Assembly (NCBI RefSeq): GCF_020283565.1
Contig: NC_060062.1
Location: 8,221,322-8,285,321 of the forward strand
DNA: 64,000 nt
Direction of reading: 5' to 3'
Source: Trifolium pratense
Taxonomy: Eukaryota > Streptophyta > Magnoliopsida > Fabales > Fabaceae
In this document: piece after piece, positions 11,802 through 25,185 of the stretch
Position numbering within the stretch: the stretch's first letter is position 1
Layout: the number at the start of each line of letters is the position of its first letter
The notes under the pieces: generated by a model
What the model was told of the DNA's origin: nothing
Database searches by the model: none
Seen by the model: only the letters and a program-made list of their open reading frames with translations
Made by a program: the position numbers and the translations under genes

Positions 11802-14800
11802 ATGATGGTTCCTCATACTCATAATTCATTTCACCATTGTTGTCAGATTATACTTGCTCTTGTGCTTTTTAGTTTGCAGATATTAACTCACATCGAGGCT
11901 TATGGCTCAAAGGTTGAAGTGCTTCCTGGTTTTGAAGGGCCTCTTCCTTTTGAACTTGAAACAGGGTCAGCATTAATCTTAACCATTTCTATTCACTATT
12001 TCTTTCTTTTTTATGAAAATTTTCTATTTCAGTTTCACCTTTACTATTTAAGGATCCAACATTCATAACTGGGAGTAAATATATATCAAATAAACATAAG
12101 TGGGAGGGAGTTGTTGAAGTTGTTTGGATCCCACGTTGCTCATGTTTTTGAGCTGTTGAGTGTATAAACCTGCTTGAACACTCTCACCCTTTGAGCTAAC
12201 TTTTGAAATGAGTCAGGTTAAAGTTTACAATGTAGGAATTGAACCAAGGCTCACGATCAGTTGAGCCACCTGCTACCAGGTTTCTTATTGGGCCACCACC
12301 CGCAATCTATATCTGCGTACCAAGTCCAATAGTTATGGGCATGACAGGGTGTGTTAAGAGTCTCATATCGGTTGCGAGACGGCCTAAATATATTTTTATA
12401 AACGAGGACAATCCTCACATTACAAGCCGATTCTGTAGAGTTGAATTCGTCCACTCATGATTCTAATATTTGTCTTTAGTATTTCTTGTAGAAAGACACA
12501 AGAAATAGAAATGGCTGTGTGACAAGTAATGTATTTGTGTCACAATTAATAGGTATGTGGGATTGGGGGAAACAGATGATGACATGCAAGTGTTCTATTA
12601 TTTTATCAAATCAGAGAATAATCCTAAGAAAGACCCTCTTATGCTTTGGTTAACCGGTGGTCCTGGTTGTTCTTCTTTTTCTGGCCTTGTCCATGAAATA
12701 GGTAATTTTTAAATGATAACTCTGTTTTTATTTTTTCTTGTATATCTTGTTGTGACAGTTTGTTAATGCATAACTGGATATGTATATATTATGAACCCAA
12801 TTTCATGCGGTCATTGACTGCACGCATTCTTCCAATAAAGAGATTTGTGATCGTCCGTTAAAAAACGAACCAGATCTTAAGCAAATTTTGTTTTTCTTTA
12901 TAAACTAAATTACCGAGCTTGAGATTTGGACCTCGATCTTGATCGGACAATCATGGATCTTGAGATTTAGTTACTTAATTAGGAATTTTGTTAATATGAG
13001 TTAGTGTCATGGTCAGGGGAAATAAGGCATGTTGTCAATAAAATAGAGATGAGTGATTAGGGACAGCATTATCTTGTCATTTGTATAGATTTAGGGGCCT
13101 TTTAGGCAATTAGGAGAGTTTAGAGTCTCTACATAAGGCTTATACAGAGAGTGAAAAAAACAGCTTATTAGTATAACTAGATTTTACATCTAATATGACA
13201 ATCTTTAACATTTCTTTTGTAACCATTTTAATGTAAATTTTGCATTATGCCGAATCACTATGCTGTGAAATGCGACATCAGTTTTGTACTTTGGCTATTT
13301 TCTTGTGTTTGGTTTAGCTTATCAGTATAATTGATCCTGCTGAAATTGATCCATTGAAAAGCAATCATAGAATAACTTTGTCATCAATTGAATGTTAATA
13401 GATCCAATTGAATTCGAAAACAAGGAGTACGACGGGAGTGTGCCTAGTTTGGTCTCGAGGCGACAGTCATGGACAAAGGTGTTAAGAGCACCTCAATAAT
13501 TTAACACTGATTTCATTTACTGAAGTTAATCCAAATTTTTTAAAAAGAACTTTATATTAGTCATGTAATTATAATTTTGTTTCTTTTCATGGTTTCATTA
13601 TTGGATGGTGATTTACTAATATTAATGTTAATGATCTCTTGGTCAGCTATGCAGCATTATTTTTGTAGATTTGCCATTTGGAACCGGTTTTTCATATGCT
13701 AAAAATCTGACTGCTCACCGAAGTGACTGGAAATTAGTTCACCATGCTCATCAATTTCTTAGGAAGGTAACATTCCCGTCTGTCCGATTTCTGGAATAAA
13801 GACCATAGTCTACCTCCATCATGACAAAAATTAAAAGTAAGTTTGTGGCTGTAACACTTATATGTATTTGTAGTGGCTGATTGATCACACTGAATTTCTT
13901 TCAAATGAATTCTACATTGGAGGCGATTCATACTCTGGCATTCCTGTCCCGGCCATTCTTCAAGAAATTTCAAATGGTTAGAAATTCTAAACGGCTCAAT
14001 TTTTATGATGAATTAGTCATTTAAATAATGATAAATATGATGCCTAAATAATGGTGATACTATACATTAGTTATTTACATATTCTCCTTTAAATATAAGC
14101 AAAGCAAAAAGTTTAGCATATTAAAGTTGACTGGTTGGATTACCATGGTTCCTTTCTCTTAAGAACCGGAAATTTAAGACAACGGAAACAACTGATATTT
14201 TTCCTTTTCGTTGATTAACAGGAAATGAAGAAGGTCTCCAACCATAGATAAATCTCCAGGTTTCCAACCATAATCTCTTTCTGTTGCTTCTACTAGAGGG
14301 ATTTCTGAAACCGCAAATACCTTTATTACTATGAACTATGAAGCTTAACTGGCATATAAATTTTCAGGGATATCTGCTAGGGAACCCCGCAACAACACGA
14401 AGAGAAAAAAATTATCGAATCCCACATGCTCATGCAATGGGACTCATCTCCGATGAACTCTATGAGGTAATATTATTATTATTATAAGAACTCTTTAGTC
14501 AAACTAAATAGATTTTCATTTATTTGGTATTAACCCTCTGATTCGCAGAGTATATAGATTGTATTTTCCTGTTGATTACAATGATGATGTTTTGTACTTG
14601 ACCTTAAAGATTGATGTTATGCTTAATGGTTTACCATTATATATTGATAGTCACTGCAGAAAAATTGTAAAGGAGAGTATCATGATGTCGATTCCAGAAA
14701 TGACTTGTGTTTAAGAGATCTCAAGTCTTATGACGAGGCAAGTAAACCATCCCAATTTTGTTTGTTGTAGCCTCTCTTGAACCTAATATCTTGTAACTCT

Positions 14801-15541
14801 TTTGTATCTCTGGTAACTGACTTATCTTGCAAGTTAACTACCTACTTGTATTTTATACAATCCCAATACATTCCTAATACTTTCCTTTCTATTGATACAT
14901 ATACTCTAATAGGAATGAGGAATGAGTGACCAGAAGTGTCTCTTTGTATGCTACTTATGATATTGATAATCACTTTTGTTTGTCATATATATTGTTAAAC
15001 TTTTACTTCTTATCTTCAGAACCTTTCAAGAATTGATCAGTTCAACATTTTAGATCGCTTTTGTGAAGGTGATTCACATCTATAGAGGAGATCATTGGCT
15101 CAGGAGTTGAAGAAATCTTCTAGTTCTCATCTCAGAGTTCCCGAATTAAGCTGCCGAGTAATTTTATCAAAACTAGTCTAGATTAACACATAGTTTTTGT
15201 CCATAATGTTGCAAATTTGATGTTTCCTGTTTTTATTATTAATGTAGATTTATATTTTTTACCTCACCACTAAATGGGCTAATGACGAGTGTGTTCGCAA
15301 GGCACTGCATATTCGCGAGGTTTGATATGATAAACCTATAAAACTCATTATATCTTGAGATTCTCTAATGATCGATGTATCACAATTGGCAACAAGAAGT
15401 CTCAGAAACTAATGGATACTAATGTACACAGCTTTGAGCTCTGCAGGGAACCATAGGGAAATGGGAACGTTGTTACAAGACTGATTTTGAGTTTCAGATC
15501 TCTGATAGCGTTGAGTTTCATGCAAATCTAAGCAAAAAAGG
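11802..15541 (+). pseudogene. SCPL pseudogene A: two stops, 3' end lost
   Basis: Serine carboxypeptidase-like gene (secreted or vacuolar alpha/beta-hydrolase family; many plant members are acyltransferases). Exons: 11802-11965, 12553-12701, 13402-13478, 13647-13766, 13874-13976, 14222-14259, 14368-14466, 14651-14737, 15020-15157, 15248-15319, 15447-about 15541. A signal peptide is encoded by exon 1, LTGGPGCSS by exon 2 and the nucleophile motif GGDSYSG by exon 5. Lesions: TAG at 14245-14247 in exon 6, TAG at 15083-15085 in exon 9, and loss of homology inside exon 11 after KKG, so the exons carrying the catalytic Asp and His are gone. Intron 8 uses a GC donor (14738-14739). Confidence 0.88.
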
Positions 15542-16137
15542 ACAGCTCACGCCAATAGATATTTCCTCCGAGATTTAAGGTTCAAATTCAAATCAAGTCC
15601 CTCGATAATTTTTTTTGAGGTATCGGTCCCTCAATTTCGACATAGCTAATTTCATGACATGGCATCTCACCAACCTGAAAACTTACCCTAAAAAGAAAAA
15701 AGAGAAAGGAGGAAATCACATGACAACTCCTCCACAATCCTTTTTCTTCTTCTCTTTTATTGGCATGCCATGTCCCTCGTTCAGGTTACAGTTTCCTAAA
15801 AAATTTTGTGCTTTATATTATGCTTTTTTGCAAAAAGTTGTTTTCATTTTTAATCATTGAACTGATTTCCTGTATAGTGTTTAACTTTTTCTTGTTTTTG
15901 GTATTTTCAATGGTTTCCTATAAAAAAAACCTATGGCCAAAAGAATATTACGAATGTAAAACCGTTTGGAAACAAAATATTATGAATTCAAATAATGATA
16001 CAACTAGTATGAATAGAACCAACTGATATCATAAGATCAAAAGATTCAAGTACAACTAAAAGGACTTGTGGTGTACAATAGTCATTACAGAACAACAGTA
16101 CAAACATCAAAAGAAACCTAGGTATAGAATCTTAAAT
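15542..16137. other. Intergenic, convergent gene ends
   Basis: Lies between the broken end of SCPL copy A (+) and the stop codon of the resistance gene (-), whose 3' UTR must occupy the right part. The breakpoint of the SCPL copy is at about 15541. No gene recognised. Confidence 0.5.
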
Positions 16138-19100
16138 CTAGCTCTCAACGTGTTTGGATTCAGAATTCGACCAACGTGGTATCTGGGCCATGACATCCTC
16201 AAGCACCTCTAATCTGACTTCTACTGCATTCAACCTAGCAGCAACAGTCTGCTCTAGTTGGAAGAAATTAGCCGTCAGCTCTCTAAGGGCATCCAACATA
16301 TGAGCTCCTAAGGCCATCCCAATGGCCTCAGGCTCAGATGTTGCCTGCTGCTCAGGCTGACACTCGGGTAGAGGAACCTGTTGCTCCTGATCACCATATG
16401 TTTCAGCTGCAGGAATCTCCTCAACTGCTGCCTCTGCAGGAATCTCTTCAACTGCGGCCTCTGCAAGCTGGTCAGAGTCATGTGTTACTAGTTGTACTGG
16501 TTCCACGACATCAGCATATAATCCATCAGCATGCCTGGTGGTCTGCATGTGGTTCACCGTTTCGTCTCCAAAGCGATTGATGGCTTCATTATCACCACCA
16601 GAAACACTAACATTATTACCGCCATTACAAGAAACAATAACATCCTCCTTGTCTACTACATGACAGTGTTCCATTTCTTTGTCGAGTGATTCATCATATA
16701 AGAGAGATACTGTAGTCTTATCAACAATGAAACCCTCCCCAAAAACAACCACAACTTCCACTTTGTTACCAGGTTCTAGATTTGAAGTTATGCTCTGCCA
16801 ATCCTCATCCTCAAAGGAGGTTAGTGTATCTCTTTTATATGCATGAATGGTTGTCTTTGTGTAATTTATGATTAAAACACCTTGGCAACCTTCTGATGTT
16901 ATGTTATCCGAGCAAGAGTAATAGGCAACAGACAACATCATGCTGTTCAGGGTACTCTCCTTCATTGTTGGGACGTCAAATATTATAGAACAACCTTTGC
17001 AACTGAAAGTTAACCAATCAGATTTATTGTCACAGCCGAGCAAAAATGAATCCCAAGTCCCATCTGCAGTCTGTACAATGAACAAATGTTTAGATGCTTC
17101 AAATTAAAAATTTGGAGATCAAAGGAAAAAAAAGTTCATTATCACAGTTCACACCCATTATGTAAACTACTAATGTAAAATGAGTTTTAAAAAAATTTTA
17201 GAATAAAATTGTGTCTGATTCAAATTAAGGACGAAATAATTTGTAAGAAAAATATAATTTCAGGCAGAAACCAAAATTCCCGTTTACTTTTTAAAAAACT
17301 GGATATGCGGAAGAGATATTCAAACCTCTAAAACACGGTCTTCAGCAACATTAGAGATTTGAAATTTTGTTCCCATTTGAATTAAGAGAGATTTCAAGTG
17401 ATTCTTTGACCCTAAAGTGCGAACATGACCAAGGCAATCACCAATTAAGGGAGAAGCATGCACATCAGAGATCCCTGATGTAGTTGAACTTGCACTTGCT
17501 TCAAAGTTCTGACAATTTGTGGCTTTTAATACATCCAAAAATCTTGCTACATCTTGAGTTAGTTGTAAATCTGAATCACAATCCGCACAAAGAATTCGAA
17601 GTTTTTGAAGGTCTTTTGAAGTACCAAATGATGACATGGACACAGATGATTGAACTAGGGATATCACATTATTTGATGGCGACATCCAAGACCGAATGAG
17701 AGAAGGGAATACATCACGAGAAAATCCTTCAAAGCCACTTAAAGAAATATATCCAATGTTTTTCAATCTTACTATTGAAAATGGCACTTTTGTTATGGCA
17801 GTCTTATCCGCAATCAAGGTAATCAATGATTCCATCTGTTCCAAATCCTCCTCCAATTTGTCAATCTTGGAGCATCCTGAAAGAATCAAAGTTTCTAGAG
17901 ACTTTAATTTATAGATGCTTCTCGGAAGTTTCCGAAGACCTGTGCAGTCTGTCAAATTTATCAGAAGAAGTTTATGCAGAGATCCAATGCTATGGGAGAC
18001 TGTAGACAAACTTGGACAGTCTTTGAGTACTAGCTTTTCAAGATTAGGCAAGAATGAAAAGTCCGGGGTTTCAGTCAAATCTAAAGAATGACTAAGATTA
18101 AGAATTTTTAGATTCTCTAGCTTCTGCAAGAAAATAAAAACCACAAAGAGAGTAATAGTAAGAGAAGCATAGGAAGAAAAAATAGATTGCAATTTGGAAG
18201 AATAGATATTTTCAACTAAACCTTAACACTTGGATGTATCAATCACTTAGTTTTTTAGTGTTGGTTTCGGAGCTGATATATAATTTTTGAATATATAAGA
18301 TTTGAATTGTTTGGTTCATGAAAGTGTTTATATGTACACATTACTTCCCAGATTTGTCCGTTGTTAGTGAGGTGTAATAGACCTGAAACATTTTACACGT
18401 CTATAACAAAAGCGTTACATGACATGCTTTGATAAACCATGATATCGGTGGACATAGTTTTAATAAACACAAAAAATATCCCTAAATTGGAGAATAATTT
18501 TTACAAAAAATATCCCTAAATGATTTACTCCGTTACTGTCATTGTTTAACAAAAATAGTAATTGATGAGAAACTTTGGATCATAAATACACAAAATGGAC
18601 GGATTTAATACACTACATAATTTATCTAGTGTGTGAAATTGTCAAATGATACTTATAAATAAGTTATGTACTTTTGGGTCAATAAATTTAAACTTGAATG
18701 TTATACTTTCATGCAAAAATACCTGGCTCTTGTTCCAAATTTGTTTGAGCATACTATATTTTAATTCAATTGCAACTAGACTTCCTTGCTGAAATTCTGC
18801 AGGAATGTAAGTTAATGGAAATCCATGCCAGTAAAGCCACCTAAGATCTCCTGAAAGGTATTTAAAATCTCCCTCAAGCTTCACCCCAGCGAGGCGAAGC
18901 AATCTGAGTTTATTCATCTTCTTGAATGCCTTGGTTTCCAGACAATCTTTTCTTGGAAACTCCAAAGCCAGTCCCTTGACAGCTTCTGTTCCCTGAAATT
19001 AAAAAATCAGAGAAACAGATTAGTGAAACATAATCAATGTTTAGTTTCTTACTTTGTTGTTTCTCTAATTAGTAATTACCTTATCCTTTGATAATATATC

Positions 19101-22100
19101 AAGCACTTCATCACAGCGCCAAACCCTACTGCGCTTTTCAGGATCTGATGGTGATTCCTCAAAAATTATTTGTCTTCCCATGTCTCTTAACAAATCATGC
19201 ATTCTAAGCTTGTTCCTATTGTCAATAGTTAAAAGGGCTCGCTCAACAAGGACTTTGATTCCAATATCAGCAAAAAACCCACACCCATTTAATATTTCCA
19301 TTACATCCTTTTTGTCCATTCCAATAAAGAAACAAGCAATATCAAGGAATATTTGTTTCTCTGTAAAATCTTTTAAACCATCAAAGCTTACTTTTAGCTT
19401 CTTCTGTACTTGATCATGGGGAATACATTTGAGTTTCTCCAAAACTTTCTGCCACTCTGTTATTTCACAATTAGACAAATAGGACCCAATGACTTCAAGT
19501 GCTAGTGGCAATCTCCCAGAATAAGCAATAACATCTGCTGAATGTGTAGCGTAATCCTCTGTCGGACTTGGTTGCTTGAATGCATGCCAGCTGAAAAGCT
19601 CTAGAGATTCACTTTCGTCCATTTCTTCTATTGTATACACTTGATCAACTCCACATGATCTAAGAAGATCCATATCTCTCGTTGTGATTATTACTCTACT
19701 TCCCGGACCAAACCATTCACGGCTTCCACACAAAGCCTTTAGTTGGTCCAATTCATCCACATCATCAAGCACAAAAAGCACCCTATTCTTAGAAAGTTTT
19801 TCCTTCAATATATGTTTCCCTGATTCGATGTCACGTATCTTCAATGCTGTTGTCTTGTAAACATCACAAAGTACCTGTTGCTGTAGTGAAACTTGATTAG
19901 TATGTGTCTTCCAAATTTCCCTTATACCCAAAAGAAAGCTCCTTCCCTCAAATTCTTTCCCAATTTTGTTGTAAATGGCTTTGGAAATGGTTGATTTACC
20001 CGTACCCCCCATTCCCCATATCCCTAGAAGTAAAACATCTTCTGATTTTTCGATGTTTAGTAGCTTAGTCACAGCTTCCACGCGAGATTCTACACCCACC
20101 GGATGTTCAGCAACAAATAATTGTGTCCTATCTAGCAAACGAGTGACATGTTCCACAATATTCTTGATATCAGCACTTTCATTCCTATAAAATATGAACC
20201 AACGATTAGGTTCATAATCAATTGTATGTATATAAGCATTCTCCAACATATGCTTGTATCAAAGAGGAGGGAGAATTACATTACATTTATAAGAAGTTGG
20301 TAAACCAGTAATCTGTTGTATGATTTAAAATTTAAAATTACATATGCTTGTTACTTCTGTATAACATTTGTAGTATAAACCCACCACATATATCCTATAG
20401 TGTCGCGAGTGATTTAGTTAAAATGCCACCTCAATAATACCACCATCATAGTCACATTTTGTGTGCAAATCTTTACAGTAAAGAGAAGTGAAAATCAAAA
20501 GAGTATGACAAATTTAAATTTGAGATAAAGATTCATGGCTTCCACAAACAACTCATCAACAATTCTAGAAATGTCAAATGGAGGATTTAGGAACACCTTC
20601 TAGAGATCGATCATCATCATAGAGGACATAATAGATACAAGATAAAAATATATAGAAATTGGTTCCTAGTTTTGAGATATTTATGTAAAACCAAAGTTAA
20701 TTCATATATGTTGACAATCACAAAGAAACTACTTCAAACATGTTTTACTCATTTAACATATTTATTGGAATCTTGTTTCAAATTAGCTTTACATTGCGAT
20801 CAAATTTCAGATTTTGTAATTGTTTTTAAAAACATCAATCAGTATCTTGCAATTTTAAAAGTGGTCATCTTTAAAAGAAAGAGATTTTTAAAATGGACAC
20901 AGATAGAAATTTTTTAAACAATCACGAATAATAACCTAAAAGAAAATAAAAAAAAACAAATAACCTGGAATCTATGAGGACAAACCCTGCAATGCCACAA
21001 ATTTCATAGAGATCTCTTTGCCAACGACTCTTTGTGGATTCATCCACTGAGTTTTTTGATATAAGATCATCAAAAACTTTCCCAAAATGGCCTTTCTGAT
21101 GACGTACATCGGAGGGATCCACCTCATAGAACACCGGCACAACGACCAAACCCCTATCTCTGCCAATTTCCATTATCTTCTCCAACTCTAGCAAACACCA
21201 TCTTGAATTAGCATAATTTTTTGAGAAAACAACGATAGCAAGTCTAGACCGTCCAATTGCTTGCAACAATGAGATTGAGATTTGATCTCCTCGTTGAATC
21301 TTGTCATCATCTCTGAAAGAATCAATCCCCGCATTTTGAAAAGAGGAATGCAGATGTGACATGAACTTTGCACGACTATCTTCCCCTCTGAAACTCAAGA
21401 AAACATCGTACATCTTCGGCTGAAACATTAAAGAAAAGAAACAAAAAAAAAAAAATTGTAGCTTAGATATATGGTTGCTGAGATTCTTGATGCGACTGAT
21501 ACATCATCAACTATGAGGTTACCCAGAATTTATTTTGTTATTAATTTTTAATTTACAATCATACTAATCAACTTCTCATGTTCTTGCGATGATTATGAAA
21601 CCAAATGTTAACAAACTGATTTCATTAATGTTCACTCTGCTTCCTTAGCCGTTATATATTTTAGAACCAAAAACCATACATTGGTGATACCTCAAATAGA
21701 GCTAGCCTCAAAATCACACACACACACACACTACCACTCACCTGATCAGTGTTATTACTTGATTCCCTCGTAATGATAGCTTCTGCTGTGGCTTTGTGCA
21801 AAACATGCATTTGAATCTTGTTATTCTCATCAATGGTTACAAAGCTTTTGTCTTCAAGGAGACTTATTAGAAGATTTGTACATTGTGTTGAACTATTTAA
21901 AGATTGGACATCATGTTGGTCTATCCCGATATAGAAATACGCGAGATCAAAGAATATTTGTTTCTCTTCATCATTCAAATCATTTAAACTACTTTCTAGA
22001 GTTCCTTGTACACCATTATAGTGATAACTTGTGAAGTAACGCAACTTCGACTCCCAGGTAGCTACTTTTTTCGAATTGAAATGTTTCCCAAGGTCTGTAA

Positions 22101-23949
22101 GAGCAAGAGGCAATCCCCCAGAATAAGCAACTACCTGTCTGGAAAGGTCAGCAAAACCTTCATGAGAAGTTGCTTGGCTGAACGCGTTCCAATTAAAAAG
22201 CTCAAGCGATTCATTTTCGTCCAGTTCTTTCACTCTGTATATATGGTCAGCTCCATGCTCCTTTAGTAGTTTCCTATCCCTTGTCGTGATGATTATTTTG
22301 CTACCTTCACCAAACCATTCATGACTTCCACACAAAGCATTTAGTTGCTCCAAATTATCAACATCGTCAAGAACAAGAAGTACCCTTTTACCTCGAAGTC
22401 TTTCTTTTAAAATCACTTTTCCTGACTCAATTGTAGATATATTTATTTCAGGAGCTCTGGCCATATCAAAAAGAATTTTCTCTTGTAAAGAAACTAGAGT
22501 TTCACTTTTATTCTGAACTGATCTCTTGACATTTTCGATCAAGCACTTGTGCGCAAAATAGGAACCAACCTGACCATAAATGGCTTTGGCAATGGTTGTT
22601 TTACCAATCCCTGACATCCCCCATATCCCTAGTATGAGAGGAGATTTTGACTGTTTCAATAGTTGAATCACATCTTGCACACGAGAATTTAAGCTCTCTG
22701 TATACAAACCATTGAACATGCCTCTCTTCCCTGTTATCACATGAGTAGCTAGTTCAACTACATTCTCAATATGTTCACTTTTGCTCCTGTATAATATTAT
22801 AGATGAATAAGAGACGATTATATCGTTGTGTTCATCTGATAATTATAAAACATGATTTAGACTATCATCGCGTTCATCTGATAATTGTGAAATCTCACTT
22901 ATGTACCATAGATTTAGCCTAACTGTTGAAATATGATGTACATTTCTAGAACACATTAGTAATTTATAGAATAACTAAGTAATGATGCAGATGTCTAGAA
23001 TTTTCTAGAATACTTAAGTGGTGCATAGAATAAATCAATATCACACATATATTAGGAAATGTCATGAAAATTCTAGAACGTAGTATCTACAAAATACCTC
23101 ATAGACATATAAATAGGTGAACATATGTCAATAACATTAAGGTTCATGATATTACTACTGCTACTACTCTCCTCCTAGAATAAGTTAACTACTAATGTAT
23201 TACCCCGTGTCTCACAAAATGCTCCAATACTATTCTACACTATCCAACTGCATTCTAAACTAACACTACTACCGCAACTACTAACACTAACATTTCACAG
23301 TTTTAAATTTCACATGCTCAATCAAAGTAATAATAATAATAATAATAATATTAAAAAGGTAAGTTTAAAATTACTTGTATGTGAAGACGTGTCCCAAATA
23401 TGTTGATCCTGCATATGTCATAGCTTTATTATGACTGATGGTTGCCACCCAAGACATGAACTTATCCCCATGTTGGAAGATTTCTTGTTTAGAGATTCTA
23501 TCAAGAAATTCATGAAAGGTCTCTTGTTCAAACATAGCTATACTTTTCTCCGAAATTCCGAACGAGATACGGATACCGACGACACGATCATAGAATAAAG
23601 TAAGAAGCATAAGACTACTATCTGTGGTTCGGCAACATTCAGTTATTTTTTCCAATTCTTGAAGACACCATCTTGAATTAAAATAATTTGTTGAAAATAC
23701 AATTACAACAAGTTTGCAATCTTGAATTACATTCAGAACTGAGCTTGGTATTTCTCGTTCTCCTCCTCTTCTAATCCTCCTCTTATTATCGTCCCAGAAA
23801 ACAACAATTTCACGTTCTGAAGAAGTAAGACCCTTATAGATACCCAAAACAAAAGAACGTGCATCTTCGTCGCAGAAACTAAAGTACACATCGTACCTCT
23901 TCTTCCTGTTTAGATTAGATCTGCGGCGTATATTGAAGCAGGAAGACAT
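16138..23949 (-). CDS. Tandem TIR-NBS-TIR-NBS-LRR resistance protein, 1726 aa, 7 exons
   Basis: Intracellular immune receptor of the TNL class with the TIR-NBS pair duplicated. Exons (minus): 23949-23375 TIR1; 22786-21742 NBS1; 21419-20965 TIR2; 20184-19080 NBS2; 18992-18723 and 18123-17326 LRR; 17070-16138 post-LRR domain and tail. They sum to 5181 nt, and all junctions keep phase with GT-AG signals. Both TIRs keep SRWCL-x-EL, with the Glu known as catalytic in TIR NADases; TIR1 has SFCDED where TIR2 has SFRGED. P-loops are GMSGIGKTT (NBS1, about residues 248-256) and GMGGTGKST (NBS2). NBS2 ends in MHD, NBS1 in MHV. LRRs begin NLKILNLSHS. The last exon starts like the C-terminal jelly-roll/Ig-like domain of TNLs, then has an acidic tail. 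TIR2 could instead start a separate transcript (ATG at 21428). Confidence 0.88.
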
Positions 23950-24414
23950 GGATGAAAATTTCTCAATTATAGGCTAGTGATCAATCTGAAAAAATCTCTT
24001 TGAATAGCAAGTTCTGCTTTGCTTCTTTGCTTCATGTGAATGAGTACTTATAAGTCAAAGTCATTTCATATAAGTCAAAGTCTTCGAGAGAAACATGTAT
24101 AACTAGTGTGCGTCCATTAGAAATGGAAAATGGAAAATGCACTAACTACTCGATTTAATCAAATTTGGAGGCTATTAGAAATGGAAAATGTTAATGTTAA
24201 TGCATGCTTAGCGATATTATATTATATATACATATATTGGAGATGGAGTTTCTATTTCGGTCAATTTACTTATCCATATTAAGGAGTGAAATTTCTAGTC
24301 AGTTACTTGATAACAAATAGAAAATGCTAAATTTCATATTGAAATTTGTGCATTCAATGCATGTAAAATGTAAAAAAAACTGATTAAAAATTATGAATTT
24401 CTTCTAACCATTAA

Positions 24415-25185
24415 TGGAGAAGATTAGAAAAAAAACAGAAAAATGAAAAGGGTGTGGATTTGGATTATTTAAGGTTTCAAAAAACAGTAAAAATAAAATC
24501 TCAACCGTTAAAATTGTTGTTATTTAGATGAATGAGATTGGTAGTTGGTATAGATATTGGTGCATCTTAGGTTGTCGTTATTCAGAAAAACAGCAAGTAG
24601 ATAAGGTTGCATGGTGTGTGTGTCTCAGTTGAGCCATAGTCATTATCGAGCTCCGAAGCCTAATTCTTAATTCCTTTATATAATTCAACTTATTGGTAAA
24701 CTAAGGTGATTAATGTTTTAATTAAAAACCAAATCTGTCTTCAAACTAGTGAGGCTATTAATTACTAGTTCATTGGTCGAATCATTAGTTCATTGGCTGA
24801 ACTATTGAGTTATTATTCGAACCACATGATTAAACCGGATAAAAATGGATAATCTGGTTGAATAAACCAATCTCTATAATAAAACTATATATACATTAAA
24901 TCGGGTTAAATCGGATGACTCGGTCTCTAAAAAAAAAAGTATCACACAAAATAAAATAGTATAAATCCAAATAAATTCAAGTTTCAAAATATCGTACTAA
25001 TTCGTATGAATTGTCTCAAAATATCGTAATTTCACAAGTTCAATCTTTATCTTAAAATTTTAAACGTAATCACACACACACACTAAGTAAAATAGTATAA
25101 ATCCGAATAAATTTTAAACAAAGTCTAACTCTCGAATTCGTATGAATCTTATCGCTTCTCAATCTCACCATCTCACTTTCTTATT
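24415..25185 (-). promoter_or_regulatory. Duplicate of the E1-beta upstream block, 5' of the resistance gene
   Basis: Matches 4812-5545 with scattered substitutions and small indels, including the TATATAAAGG-like sequence near 24672-24683 (minus strand). It begins about 470 bp upstream of the resistance-gene ATG and keeps the orientation it has relative to the E1-beta gene. The 23950-24414 stretch between it and the ATG holds the probable 5' leader and shows no other gene. Confidence 0.5.

Noticed and set aside
16338..16580. Plus-strand frame opposite the resistance-gene tail
   Set aside because: Open only because the sense strand is a repetitive acidic stretch.
20922..23949. Two or three separate resistance genes instead of one
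   Set aside because: Each exon edge has a splice signal and every junction keeps frame; NBS1 lacks an LRR or plausible stop before its donor. Kept only as an alternative-transcript idea.
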